This document shows positions 26,758 through 35,100 of a stretch of 64,000 nucleotides of DNA, one piece after another (position 1 is the first letter of the stretch; every line of letters begins with the position of its first letter). The DNA lies in assembly GCA_965249785.1 (NCBI GenBank), contig CBDFMU010000043.1:1-64000 (forward strand). Direction: 5' to 3'. Below the pieces are notes generated by a model. It had not been told where the DNA came from and did not search any database. It saw nothing but the letters and a program-made list of their open reading frames with translations. The DNA comes from M3007 sp965249785. GTDB lineage: Bacteria; Bacteroidota; Bacteroidia; Chitinophagales; Saprospiraceae. The position numbers and the translations under genes were made by a program.

Positions 26758-27486
26758 TTATTCGTCTTTGGCTGGATGCTGGACCTGCTCCCATTTCAGG
26801 CCGAGGATAGCTTCCAATTGGAATTTGGTCAATTGCACCTCTGCCTCGGCACGGATGCGCGATTCCTGCGCCTGATAATAGCTCGTGGAAGCCAGCGTGT
26901 ATTGCTCGAAAGTAGCTTCGTCGGTCTTAAAGGATTGTTCCATGAGTACAAAATTAGTGTTCATTTCCTGTTCGGCGAGTGCGCGGGTCTTGTACACTTC
27001 TTTGGCCAGTTTGAAATTGGCGTAACGGGTCAACGTCTCGGCGCGGACGGCCAGTTTTCGCTGGTTTACACGGAGCGCAGCCATGGCCACCTCGCGTTTG
27101 CTGATCTGGCTCTTGTTCTTCTGACTCAGCACGTTGTATAAATTCAGGCTTACGCCGAAATTGTAACGTGGGAAAAACAGGTTATTATCGAGAGAATCAT
27201 TCTTGCTCTTCTTGGAACGCAGGTTCGCTTCATTCAAATTGAAAGTGGCCTGCACATCGCGCGTCCACTCTTTGCGCACGTTTTTGGCAGCATCCTGCGC
27301 ATTTTTTACTTCTTCCATCGCAATCGCACCGTCGGGACTATTGAGCCAGGCCAGTTGCACGAGATATTCCGGCAGTTCCCGCGCTTTGGCATCCAAAGGC
27401 TGTACAATAGCATCATAATCAGTCTGTTGGGCGCTTAAAGTATTAGCAAGGCAAAATAAAAGCAAGAAGCAAAAAGTCGGTTTCAT
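26758..27486 (-). CDS. Short TolC-like outer membrane protein
   Basis: 242 residues from the ATG at 27486, with a signal peptide (MKPTFCFLLLFCLANTLSA). The mature part is almost wholly helical with TolC-like features: YNFGVSLNLYNVLSQKNKSQ, where the barrel strand meets the helices, and a long heptad-type helix with alanine and leucine (RAETLTRYANFKLAKEVY). A normal TolC-family protein has about 400-450 residues in two repeats; this is about one repeat, with intact ends and no sign of frameshift. It lies between O-antigen ligase-like and Skp-like genes. Confidence 0.65.
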   Translation of the reverse strand: MKPTFCFLLLFCLANTLSAQQTDYDAIVQPLDAKARELPEYLVQLAWLNSPDGAIAMEEVKNAQDAAKNVRKEWTRDVQATFNLNEANLRSKKSKNDSLDNNLFFPRYNFGVSLNLYNVLSQKNKSQISKREVAMAALRVNQRKLAVRAETLTRYANFKLAKEVYKTRALAEQEMNTNFVLMEQSFKTDEATFEQYTLASTSYYQAQESRIRAEAEVQLTKFQLEAILGLKWEQVQHPAKDE

Positions 27487-27580
27487 TATTTGATAAAGTG
27501 ATAAAGTGATTAAATTAATAAAGTGATGAAATGGATAAAGTGATAAAGCGACTTGTTGCATCTCGCATCACTTTATGATT
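27487..27580. repeat. Tandem ATAAAGTGAT words with a complementary arm
   Basis: From 27490 to about 27550 the word ATAAAGTGAT/ATAAAGTGATGAAAT is repeated four or five times with small changes; the right side, 27564-27585, has the complement GCATCACTTTATGATTTCAT. This is the same word-repeat palindrome plan found in other gaps, with a different word. Confidence 0.6.
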
Positions 27581-29077
27581 TCATTCCTTCATAAAAGCGG
27601 GGTCAAAGTTTTTCAAAGTGACTAGAATGGCCAGAAAAATGTTGTAAATCACATTCATGGGCAATTGTAAAATTGCCTCCTGCGCGTAGCAAGCCACGGC
27701 TAACATAAAGCACCAGGTCGTAATGCCCGCATAAATGGCTTTAATCCACGGGTCGCGACAGCGGACAAAGTAATACAATCCCGTGCGTAACACTACGTAA
27801 TGCATCAGGGTGTAAAGAATCAGCCCGATCCAGCCCAGTTCCACGCCCATTCGCACGAAACTGGAATCGTGGGGAAATTTCGATAATTCACTCTCCGGAT
27901 TGAAACGCTCGCCCCACAGTCCACAACTCCCCAAACCTCCACCAATCGGGTGACTCTGGATGTAGGGCTGGATTTTTTTCTGGTTGTCCAGACGCAGATT
28001 CATGGAGTCGTCTTTGGAAGGATTGAAAGCCGACTGAATGCGGAAAATGACTCCATTCGAGGAAGATTTAAGGACAAATCCCACGCCCAATAGCCCGATG
28101 ATCGCACCAAATAATATCACTTTTCGATTAAGCGTCATACCCGCGTAAAAGAGCCCACCGATCGGTATCAAGGCAAAAGCCGTGCGCGTCCCGGTAAAAG
28201 CCATTGCCCAAAAAGCACAGATAAACATCAGGCCCAGTAGCAGTTTTTGTCGCCCACTGGTAGGCCCGGCCAGGAGTGCCAGACAAAACATCCCAAAGCA
28301 AGCCATCAGAATCCCGAAGGTGGTCGGGTCGTAACATAGCGACGGAATGCGCATCAACCCCCATTGGTAGTACAGTTCAAAACGCTTGGGATCGGACATA
28401 ATCCAGGCGGTTTCCTGCGCGCTGAAACCCAGATATTGCTGCTTTAGTCCATATAAAGCCGCGAAAAAGCAGACCCCGATAATGAGTTTTAGAATGATAA
28501 TAATGCTGCGCCGATTATTATGAAAAGCGTAGGCTCCAATGAAGTACACCATCTGCTGAATGGCTACGCTGCGCACCGTAAACAGCCAGGCCAGTTTCGA
28601 TTCAGCCCAGGGATTCAGGACTTGCATAATATTGAAATACAACCAGATAGCCACAATAGTACTCAACGGGTGGCGGGCAAACGACCAATCTCGATCCTTG
28701 ATCTGGCGCAGCAAAATAGCTACGGCACTTATGAGTATGAGCAGATCGAGCAAGGTGCCAATCGGTGCGCCCGTGTATTTTGCCCCGAAAACTACCATGA
28801 CCGCCACGGTCAACATTAGTCCCAGCCCGAAGGTCAGATTGACGAGACAAAAAGCGATCAGTGGCAAGCCAATCAGCACTAAAAACAGGACAAAACTGAT
28901 CTTGAAATCCAGGGCTACCAGCAGATACGATACCGGCAAAGTGGCTAAAAGCAGGAGGCCCAAGCCCAGCGGACTATTCAGTTTTTGTGCCCACAATTGT
29001 TGGCTCAGCCATTGCTTTACCCGCCCCGTAGTAGAAGTGTCGCGGGTAAAAAGGTCGCCGTGTTTGAGTTCGGACAT
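27581..29077 (-). CDS. O-antigen ligase/polymerase-like membrane protein
   Basis: 498 residues, about eleven to twelve hydrophobic helices. The large periplasmic loop typical of the Wzy/WaaL group lies between the later helices (about residues 340-410: SHPIGGGLGSCGLWGERFNP, FPHDSSFVRMGVELG). The pattern PIGGGLGSxG, then H-x-SFVRMGVELGWIGL, is the hallmark of the O-antigen ligase domain. Predicted to join or polymerise surface polysaccharide in the inner membrane. Neighbours are envelope genes; no sugar nucleotide genes are in view. Confidence 0.82.
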   Translation of the reverse strand: MSELKHGDLFTRDTSTTGRVKQWLSQQLWAQKLNSPLGLGLLLLATLPVSYLLVALDFKISFVLFLVLIGLPLIAFCLVNLTFGLGLMLTVAVMVVFGAKYTGAPIGTLLDLLILISAVAILLRQIKDRDWSFARHPLSTIVAIWLYFNIMQVLNPWAESKLAWLFTVRSVAIQQMVYFIGAYAFHNNRRSIIIILKLIIGVCFFAALYGLKQQYLGFSAQETAWIMSDPKRFELYYQWGLMRIPSLCYDPTTFGILMACFGMFCLALLAGPTSGRQKLLLGLMFICAFWAMAFTGTRTAFALIPIGGLFYAGMTLNRKVILFGAIIGLLGVGFVLKSSSNGVIFRIQSAFNPSKDDSMNLRLDNQKKIQPYIQSHPIGGGLGSCGLWGERFNPESELSKFPHDSSFVRMGVELGWIGLILYTLMHYVVLRTGLYYFVRCRDPWIKAIYAGITTWCFMLAVACYAQEAILQLPMNVIYNIFLAILVTLKNFDPAFMKE

Positions 29078-29083
29078 GAGGGG

Positions 29084-29197
29084 AAAAAATTGTTGAGGAT
29101 GTTGAGTAGGGTTGAGGATGTTGAGAAAAGATGAAGAGAGTGGTGCTATGTAAATTTTCTCAACATCCTCAACAATCTCAACTCGCTCAACAATTTT
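29084..29197. repeat. Nested palindrome of GTTGAGGAT words
   Basis: The inner arms 29111-29129 and 29155-29173 are exact 19-base inverse complements (GTTGAGGATGTTGAGAAAA). The outer arms AAAATTGTTGAG (29086-29097) and CTCAACAATTTT (29186-29197) are exact over 12 bases. The left side has three GTTGAGGATG-like words in tandem. It lies between the tiny membrane protein gene and the O-antigen ligase-like gene and touches the stop of the former. Confidence 0.75.
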
Positions 29198-29309
29198 AAA
29201 AAACCAGTACTTTCAGAAAGATGCCCAGCAAAACGACGATGATGAACAGGTGCATCGTGATATCAATAAAGCGTTGGTAGGCGGATAATTCTATTTTTGG
29301 GCCTTTCAT
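29196..29309 (-). CDS. Tiny single-helix membrane protein
   Basis: 37 residues: a polar start MKGPKIELSAYQRFIDIT and one hydrophobic helix from MHLFIIVVLLGIFLKVLVF. The frame has a plausible start and the amphipathic-then-hydrophobic design is unlikely by chance, but there is no homology evidence. It lies within the minus-strand envelope block, upstream of the O-antigen ligase-like gene. It could help assemble a membrane complex (inference). Confidence 0.5.
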   Translation of the reverse strand: MKGPKIELSAYQRFIDITMHLFIIVVLLGIFLKVLVF

Positions 29310-29336
29310 CGGCAAGTTGTTTTAGACCATACACAG

Positions 29337-29466
29337 TAAAAATAAGTTGTAAGCAAAAGCCCTGCCCAACTTGAAAGGGCAACTGGCAAAGGGCAAAAAG
29401 GCAAGGCGCAAAGGGCAACCATCAGGTGCTTAGTAATTGCTAATTGCCTTTTTGCCCTTTTCCTTT
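29337..29466. repeat. GGCAAAGGGCAAAAAGG word palindrome
   Basis: AAAGGGCAAAAAGGCAA (29388-29404) is the exact inverse complement of TTGCCTTTTTGCCCTTT (29444-29460). The left side repeats GGCAA-type words several times. The same word family appears at about 7037-7080, 11432-11460, 11543-11580, 18077-18145, 22738-22770 and 32341-32385. The right arm ends next to the stop of the SRPBCC gene. Confidence 0.7.
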
Positions 29467-29470
29467 TTAT

Positions 29471-30508
29471 TTATTTTTCCATTGCCTTTTCCTCCTTCGG
29501 TATCATGAAATAGATGACTTTCGTAAGCCATTTGGCCGTGTCCTTTTCCAGCGAGGGATCGGTCACATATTCTTCCATCACTGGCAGCGAACTCGTCATA
29601 TTCTTTTTTTGCATATAGTCTTCCATCGCCGCGTGGGCCTCCGCCATGCCAGTGTGTGCGCCATAATAGTTGATCACGCGGGCAGTGTCGCCCCCGATTT
29701 TGAATACCGTAAGGCTATCGCCATACTTCATTTCCTTGCTGGTTGGCATGGCGGCTGCCACATCGGTCTGTCCATCAGTACCCCAATTCCAAAATAGGCC
29801 GGACGGATGGCCATCTATTGTTCCGCCGCTTTTTTCCACGGCCAGCATTGTTTTTGGAAAATTGGCCATATAAAAATCTGTCAAATCCGTCGTGTCAATC
29901 GTTTTGCGAATGCCAACATAGTACTTCACGGGCATATCAACCACCAGCACTTCGTAACCGTGGTATTTTGGGTGCGTGATGCTATCGCAGACTTTTTGCA
30001 GATTCACCAGACCGCGTTCATAATCTTTACCGAGAGCCTTGTCAATGTTCGTAAACATGGCCCACACATTGATCGGAAAGGGAAGATGAATGTCATATCC
30101 CCAACTCACTTTCGTGTTTTCACCTTTTTCTTCCAGTTGGAAAAACACGGGCGACTTACTCTCAAACGGAGCGGTAAATACCAAATCCAAATCAATGCGG
30201 TCAGGCGTCACCTGCCTAATAGTTTGGCTGCCCGCGCCTACGTCGTCGTTGCCCGACCACTGATACACCGCACCCGGCTCGCCATCTGTGCCGGTAATGC
30301 TGGATTGCATATTCGGGTCCAGTTCGCTCCACGGCGACCAAACTTTGAATTTTTTGAAAAAGCGCACCTGTTCGTACACCAGGGCTTTGGGGGCTTGAAT
30401 TTCGATACTGCGTTCGATGTGGTAGTTTTTTTTGGCAAAAAAGCCCAGCGCAACAATCAGTAGCAGCAAGCCCAGACCAATGTAAAGTAATGTTCTTAGC
30501 AATTTCAT
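29471..30508 (-). CDS. SRPBCC (START-like) plus GyrI-like domain protein
   Basis: 345 residues from the ATG at 30508. A single N-terminal helix (LLYIGLGLLLLIVALGFFA), then a START/polyketide-cyclase-like fold (IERSIEIQAPKALVYEQVRF, FKVWSPWSELDPNMQ, then W-rich strands), and from about residue 195 a GyrI-like/effector-binding fold (VDMPVKYYVGIRKTIDTTD to KVIYFMIPKEE). Both folds bind small hydrophobic ligands. The combination is common in Bacteroidota with no known function. Membrane-anchored by the N-terminal helix. Confidence 0.82.
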   Translation of the reverse strand: MKLLRTLLYIGLGLLLLIVALGFFAKKNYHIERSIEIQAPKALVYEQVRFFKKFKVWSPWSELDPNMQSSITGTDGEPGAVYQWSGNDDVGAGSQTIRQVTPDRIDLDLVFTAPFESKSPVFFQLEEKGENTKVSWGYDIHLPFPINVWAMFTNIDKALGKDYERGLVNLQKVCDSITHPKYHGYEVLVVDMPVKYYVGIRKTIDTTDLTDFYMANFPKTMLAVEKSGGTIDGHPSGLFWNWGTDGQTDVAAAMPTSKEMKYGDSLTVFKIGGDTARVINYYGAHTGMAEAHAAMEDYMQKKNMTSSLPVMEEYVTDPSLEKDTAKWLTKVIYFMIPKEEKAMEK

Positions 30509-30578
30509 ATTTGTAAAAAGTTGGTTAATGTACCGCCAAACCCTGCTCGGCTTTATGTTCGTCGAACGGGGTTCGATG

Positions 30579-32603
30579 TTACAGAATATCCGCAATCCGT
30601 AGCGGTCGCCGGGTTTTTTCCCAGAAAAAGCCTTCCAGTTTTTTAGTGTCGTTGCCTGCCTTCTTCATTGGCGTGAATTTGCCCGCTGGTTCCGTATAAA
30701 ATTTGATGCTTTCCACCTGATTATTATTAAAAAAGAGTCGCATTTCGGAGCAGGCCGTTTCGTTCACCCCAATATAAGCTTTGTGTTCATCCAGCGCATA
30801 ATAGACGGCCTGGGCGTTACCTTCCACGAGCATTTCGCGCACCTGATTCTCCCGGAAGAAAGCGGTGGTATTGCGGCCTTTAATCTGGTTAAACATCGTT
30901 TCGTCTTCTGAATTGATAACCAGTGCATTCTGGCGCAACCAAATCCGATCCAACTTACTGTTTCTAACCAACATACGAATCGTATCGCCCGAAAACTGTG
31001 AAGTGTCCGACCAAATAATGGGCAATTTAGTCAGTTTATAAAACCAAAAAATAGAATCCGCTGAACTAAAAGACAACGAATCACAAGCCGCCTGCATATC
31101 GCTTTTGAAAATGCGTACATCTTTGTAAGCCAGCAATATGCGTGCATCAATAGCCGTGTCAGGTTTGTAGGAAGTAAGCGTATCAGCAGCCAAATACAGC
31201 GTATCGAGATCAATTAGAGTTTTCATCATCGGACGGCCCGCCGCGCCCTGTTCGCCCGCGCCCCCAAAAGCATGGAGATACTGCGACTGCTTATTATAGT
31301 CCATACGGAAGGCCAGAATGGTAAATTTGCTGGTTGTATCCTGCCAAATGACATTACCCAAAGCAAGGCCCACGCCGAGTTGATCGTTGAAATTCAGCGA
31401 ATCCGCCTCAATGATATTTGGCGGATCATTTACTCGACCCCGCCCGACGATTTGGTAGTCTTTATTGCGGCTGTCATAGCGGATTTCCGCGCCACGAATA
31501 TCGCGCGTGCTATCCTGAAAATGAGCATTTCCGCGCAAAATCGTTTGCTCGGTAAGGGTGTTATAACGGATCACGTCGGCCTGCGTTTGCTGACCTTTGG
31601 CGGGTTCATCAATGTAGGCATCGCCTTCCAAAACATACTCTTTCGTGGTACCCGTGTAACGCATTCGCTGCGCTCGCCCGCGTTGCCCGCCCTTCTCATA
31701 TTGTGGGTTCAAATCAAACTCCGCAAAGTCATTTTCGATGTCATAAAAGCCGCCCTCAGTATAAATTTTAGCCCCCCTTTGACTAATCAACGTCGGAGCC
31801 ACAAAGCGAACCAACTGTGTCTCTGTATTGAAAGCCATCGTGTCGGTGCGCATCGTAAATTCAGGATCGGTGGCCACCACGTCGCCCTTGAAAAATATTT
31901 CCTTGGCATCTACATAGTAGTAACCATGCTGACTTTTGAGTTGACTTTTGCCATTAGTCATGGTCGCGCCAGTGTGGTAGGTCGCGATTTTATGACCCAA
32001 ATCGTAGCGTAACTTATTGGTAAACAATTGTTGTTTGCCATTTACCAGCACGACATTGCTGTACAAATCGCTGATTCTGGTCGCTGTATTATAATGTGCC
32101 GAATCGGCAAACACCTTCGTGCTGTCGCCCTGTTCCATCACCACTTGTCCTTTTAAAATGGCGTTATCCTGATCCAAAATTGCGGTATCACAGTATACCA
32201 GCGTCTTGTCTTGTCGCAGCCGCACATTGCCACTCAGCTTTTGTACCGTCCGATCTCCCTTGATAAAATACTCCACCAACAGGGCCGTCTCGATTTTGAG
32301 TTTTTGCGAAGTATCCTGAGGAGCGGCGATTGGTTGCTGGGAAAAAAGGGCAAGGGGCGAGAGAAAAAGGGCAAGGAGCAACCCCTCCCCGGAAAGGGAG
32401 GGGGACTTGACAGTGGTGCGGTTTTGTTGATTGCCAATACCTAGAAGATATAAAGGGCAACGAGCAAAACCGTCAAAGTAAGCGAACCAACGTTTACTCC
32501 CGCTCAATATACTCCCCCCCTTTACGGGGGGGTAGGGGGGGGCCTTTTTCAAAAAAACATCTTGCATCTGCATCAAAAATCGCGCGAAAGTAGACAAAAT
32601 CAA
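30579..32603 (-). CDS. OstA-like (LptA/LptD N-terminal) protein
   Basis: About 570-674 residues depending on start. The body has repeated beta-jellyroll units of the OstA type: LSGNVRLRQDKTLVYCDTAIL, VVMEQGDSTKVFADSAHYNT, then VLEGDAYIDEPAKGQQTQAD and ILRGNAHFQDSTRDIRGAEI. Such proteins form the bridge that carries lipopolysaccharide to the outer membrane. The signal-like segment LLLALFLSPLALFSQQ is at residues 95-110, so the true start probably lies just before it; the 90 residues upstream are encoded by repeats (32380-32545) rather than being family-like. Confidence 0.82.
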   Translation of the reverse strand: MILSTFARFLMQMQDVFLKKAPPYPPVKGGSILSGSKRWFAYFDGFARCPLYLLGIGNQQNRTTVKSPSLSGEGLLLALFLSPLALFSQQPIAAPQDTSQKLKIETALLVEYFIKGDRTVQKLSGNVRLRQDKTLVYCDTAILDQDNAILKGQVVMEQGDSTKVFADSAHYNTATRISDLYSNVVLVNGKQQLFTNKLRYDLGHKIATYHTGATMTNGKSQLKSQHGYYYVDAKEIFFKGDVVATDPEFTMRTDTMAFNTETQLVRFVAPTLISQRGAKIYTEGGFYDIENDFAEFDLNPQYEKGGQRGRAQRMRYTGTTKEYVLEGDAYIDEPAKGQQTQADVIRYNTLTEQTILRGNAHFQDSTRDIRGAEIRYDSRNKDYQIVGRGRVNDPPNIIEADSLNFNDQLGVGLALGNVIWQDTTSKFTILAFRMDYNKQSQYLHAFGGAGEQGAAGRPMMKTLIDLDTLYLAADTLTSYKPDTAIDARILLAYKDVRIFKSDMQAACDSLSFSSADSIFWFYKLTKLPIIWSDTSQFSGDTIRMLVRNSKLDRIWLRQNALVINSEDETMFNQIKGRNTTAFFRENQVREMLVEGNAQAVYYALDEHKAYIGVNETACSEMRLFFNNNQVESIKFYTEPAGKFTPMKKAGNDTKKLEGFFWEKTRRPLRIADIL
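32335..32545. repeat. Repeats inside and upstream of the OstA-like gene start
   Basis: At 32345-32410 GGGCAAGG words are followed by a CCCCTCCCC / GGGAGGGG hairpin at about 32380-32404. At 32502-32544 is the second copy of the 43-base element seen at 11479-11521; in both, GCTC(G/A)AT(G/A)TACTC is followed by a C-run, TT(C/T)ACG, a G-run, GTAGG and a second G-run. Part of this sequence is read as the signal peptide region of the OstA-like protein. Confidence 0.65.
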
Positions 32604-32816
32604 GGGTTTTATAGGCTAATATTGATAATGTAAGCGATGCTTAAACGCTGGCAACCCAATATTTGTCCGTGGCAAAATGTCAATATAATGGTAAATTAAA
32701 GGGTCAACTAATCATTTTGAAATATTTGACTACCAATACTGGTCTTCGCAACTAAACCCTCTTCGACAAAGTTGTACGTCATAATCTTCTTCCTATCACC
32801 CATTTAGCAGAAAAGC

Positions 32817-33233
32817 GTGAACCCTGTGCCTAACGACGTTTCCTATCCAGTGCTGCTCTTCGATGGTGTCTGCAACCTCTGCAACGCTTCCGTGCAATGG
32901 ATAATTACCCACGATAAGGACGGCAAATTTCGCTTTGCAGCTCTTCAATCGGATACTGGCCAAGCCCTTTTACGTCGTTTTGGACTGGATCAGGCGCATT
33001 TTGATAGCGTTGTTTTGGTAGATGGAGACCGTATTTTCCTGCGTTCTGATGCGCCGCTGGAAATAGCGTGGCATTTGGGCGGATTGTGGAAATTATTTTA
33101 CGCGCTGAAAATCTTTCCCCGATTCTTGCGCGATGCTATCTATAACTGGATTGCCCGAAATCGCTACCGCTGGTTTGGTCGTCAGGAAGCCTGTATGCTG
33201 CCGCGCCCGGAATGGAAAGAGCGGTTTCTGTAA
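32817..33233 (+). CDS. Thiol-disulfide oxidoreductase DCC family protein
   Basis: 138 residues from a GTG at 32817. The name-giving motif is present as LLFDGVCNLCNASVQWI, with the CxxC pair at residues 19 and 22, then FRFAALQSDTGQALL and the basic C-terminal part NWIARNRYRWFGRQEACMLP. Typical full length. Cytoplasmic or membrane-associated; reaction unknown although a thioredoxin-like exchange is assumed for the family. The start is weakly fixed, as no good ribosome-binding site is obvious. Confidence 0.88.
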   Translation: MNPVPNDVSYPVLLFDGVCNLCNASVQWIITHDKDGKFRFAALQSDTGQALLRRFGLDQAHFDSVVLVDGDRIFLRSDAPLEIAWHLGGLWKLFYALKIFPRFLRDAIYNWIARNRYRWFGRQEACMLPRPEWKERFL

Positions 33234-33311
33234 AATGTGGTCAATATGATGCACATTGGCCACATCTATAAGATTGACCACATTTATTTTCAAATTGACC
33301 ATATTCATCCC
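33234..33311. repeat. GTGGTCAATAT word palindrome before the nucleoside phosphorylase gene
   Basis: AATGTGGTCAAT (33234-33245) pairs exactly with ATTGACCACATT (33273-33284). The words ATTGGCCACAT and AATTGACCATATTCAT complete the set; related words lie upstream of gldG (16563-16592). It fills the whole gap between the DCC gene and the phosphorylase gene and ends 2 bases before the ATG, so it is in the leader of that mRNA. Confidence 0.65.
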
Positions 33312-33312
33312 A

Positions 33313-34128
33313 ATGTTATTCGATCAAATTCAGGAAGCCGTCCAATACATCCGTCGCCAGACGAACTTCCAGCCTTATACGGGCATTATCCTCGGTACTG
33401 GCTTGGGCCAACTCACCAACGACCTAGAAATAGAGGCCGAAATTGCTTATCGCGACATTCCGCATTTTGCAACCAGCACGGTGGAAAGTCATCAAGGGCG
33501 TTTGTTATTTGGCAATTTAGGTGGTCGCGCAGTAGTCGTCATGGCGGGTCGTTTTCATTACTACGAAGGCTGGACGATGCAGCAAGTGACCTTTCCAGTG
33601 CGGGTATTGAAGGCACTCGGTATTCAACAAATTATCATCACTAATGTCTCCGGTGGCGTGAATCCGCACCTGCGTGCTGGTGATCTGGTGGTAGTACGCG
33701 ACCATATTAATATGTTGCCTGAACACCCCTTGCGCGGCGAAAACGACGAACGGCTCGGCCCGCGTTTTCCCGATATGTTGCGCACTTACGATGTAGAATG
33801 GCGACAAAAAGCCCTCGAAATTGCTAAAAAACACGGCATTCGAGCCACCGAAGGCGTATATTCAGCCTTGCAAGGTCCCAATCTGGAAACGCCCGCCGAA
33901 TATGAAATGCTACATCGTCTTGGTAGCGACTGCACGGGCATGTCCTCCGTTCCCGAAGTGCTGGTTGCTCGCCACGCGGGGCTGCGCGTGATGATGATTT
34001 CGATGGTTAGCAATGTTTCTTATCCGCTGTCGGCTATTCAGCAGACTAGTATTGCGGAGGTAATTGAAGTGGCAAGGGCTGCGGAGCCTAATCTGCGGTT
34101 GTTGATTCGGGAATTGTTAGTGGAATGA
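33313..34128 (+). CDS. Purine-nucleoside phosphorylase
   Basis: 271 residues from the ATG at 33313; the longer frame from 33256 would run through the repeat. Splits inosine or guanosine with phosphate in purine salvage. Family features are GIILGTGLGQLTNDL (phosphate loop), GRFHYYEGWTMQQV, NVSGGVNPHLRAGD, LQGPNLETPAEYEM and GMSSVPEVLVARHAGLRV, all in order. Trimeric low-molecular-mass class by length. No operon partner seen; a small broken gene follows. Confidence 0.95.
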   Translation: MLFDQIQEAVQYIRRQTNFQPYTGIILGTGLGQLTNDLEIEAEIAYRDIPHFATSTVESHQGRLLFGNLGGRAVVVMAGRFHYYEGWTMQQVTFPVRVLKALGIQQIIITNVSGGVNPHLRAGDLVVVRDHINMLPEHPLRGENDERLGPRFPDMLRTYDVEWRQKALEIAKKHGIRATEGVYSALQGPNLETPAEYEMLHRLGSDCTGMSSVPEVLVARHAGLRVMMISMVSNVSYPLSAIQQTSIAEVIEVARAAEPNLRLLIRELLVE

Positions 34129-34175
34129 ACTTTTATGGATGATTTGCCCTTATTTTTACCATAAAAATTGCTGTC

Positions 34176-34388
34176 ATGTCCACTCTTGCTATTCGCCCGC
34201 CACTTTCCAACATATAAATGGAACTGCTTAAACTCTATGCGGCAGGCGTTCCCGATGCTTATCTTGAAGAAATCAAAGAGATGATTGCTCGCTATTTGTT
34301 GAGCAAGGCACGAGAAGAAGCAGGCAAAATCTGGCTGGAAAAAGGCCATACCGCAGAAACGGCTGCTGGCTGGTTAAAGGGCGAGTAA
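34176..34388 (+). CDS. Small protein with an in-frame TAA codon
   Basis: The frame from the ATG at 34176 reads MSTLAIRPPLSNI, a TAA codon at 34215-34217, and then directly MELLKLYAAGVPDAYLEEI, followed by 37 more residues (with ARYLLSKAREEAG and WLEKGHTAETAAGWL) to the stop at 34386-34388. Small Bacteroidota proteins that begin with a basic-PPL stretch, then a polar residue and a helix like MELLKLYA, come to mind, and a glutamine codon (CAA) would be one base away from this TAA. So either one base change has split the gene, or translation restarts at the ATG at 34218, or the stop is read through. It sits beside a VapBC-like pair, convergent with it. Confidence 0.5.
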
Positions 34389-34398
34389 ATGTTAAAAG

Positions 34399-34809
34399 TC
34401 AAGAACGGCCCAATCGAAATATCCAATTTTCTAGTTGAATGTCCTCAATGCGAGCAAGTTCAGAAACCAATATCAAATTGCTTTCCAAAGCAGTACAACC
34501 TATAAGCAAGTCAAAATCACTAATAGGAGTACCGAGCCTGCGGAGGCGAACACGGTTTTTGGCGTAAAGGGTGAAACAGTTTCGGATAGGCAATATACGG
34601 CCAGCAAAGGCTTCCGTGAACTTTCTCAATGATTCACGCTGATTGGACTGAAAGGCAAGATTGCTATTTTCAACACCATACTCCAATTCTGCAAGAGTGA
34701 TTTCAGAAATAGCACAATTTTCCAAACCCACTTCTCGCATTTTTACATCCATATTAAAAGCACCACGCAGAAAATGGATGCAAATGTTGGTATCTAATAA
34801 GTACTTCAT
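34399..34809 (-). CDS. vapC: PIN domain toxin, VapC-like
   Basis: 136 residues. The PIN-domain acidic residues are seen in MKYLLDTNICIHFLRG (D6), ISEITLAELEYGVE (E near 42) and SDFDLLIGCTALESNLIL (D near 98 and 100). VapC toxins are RNases cutting tRNA or rRNA. The 4-base overlap with the upstream small gene (stop and start share ATGA) is the usual antitoxin-first arrangement. The end ...LENWIFRLGR is typical of this subfamily. The gene converges on the small split gene. Confidence 0.88.
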   Translation of the reverse strand: MKYLLDTNICIHFLRGAFNMDVKMREVGLENCAISEITLAELEYGVENSNLAFQSNQRESLRKFTEAFAGRILPIRNCFTLYAKNRVRLRRLGTPISDFDLLIGCTALESNLILVSELARIEDIQLENWIFRLGRS

Positions 34810-35051
34810 AGATTAATCTCACGACTTTGGTTGACGCGAGCATCCATTATATTACTTACCAATTCATCGCTCGATTTATCCGAAGGCCAACTGCCAAATA
34901 ATGCTGCCACAGTGTCCTCCAAAGGAAGACCGTTTTGCACAGGCATTACCTTCTCTTCCTGCCATTCAAAACTAATATGCAGACGTCGTAGCAAATCCAT
35001 TAAGAATTGCCATTCACTCGGACTATTCAATTTAAGCCTAATGACTTTCAT
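34806..35051 (-). CDS. Putative VapB-like antitoxin
   Basis: 81 residues, no family recognised by motif. It is the first gene of a pair overlapping the PIN gene by 4 bases, and it has an acidic, tryptophan-rich middle (HISFEWQEEKVMPVQNG) and a C-terminal part (LEDTVAALFGSWPSDKSSDE) like the toxin-binding tails of short antitoxins. The SDELVSNIMDARxNxxREI ending is typical of antitoxins paired with PIN toxins (recognition by pattern). DNA-binding N-terminus not obvious. Confidence 0.7.
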   Translation of the reverse strand: MKVIRLKLNSPSEWQFLMDLLRRLHISFEWQEEKVMPVQNGLPLEDTVAALFGSWPSDKSSDELVSNIMDARVNQSREINL

Positions 35052-35100
35052 GGGCTAACTTTTCTACAAAAATACGAATCTATTAGGATAAAATCGCTCC

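Noticed and set aside
27487..27580. Possible CRISPR array
   Set aside because: The repeated words are only about 10 bases, with no spacers of constant length and no cas genes nearby.
31272..32012. Plus-strand frame (246 codons) opposite the OstA-like gene
   Set aside because: Antisense shadow; no family features.
33256..33312. Upstream start for the purine nucleoside phosphorylase
   Set aside because: The extra N-terminal residues are encoded by the TGGTCAATAT word repeat; the ATG at 33313 fits the family length.
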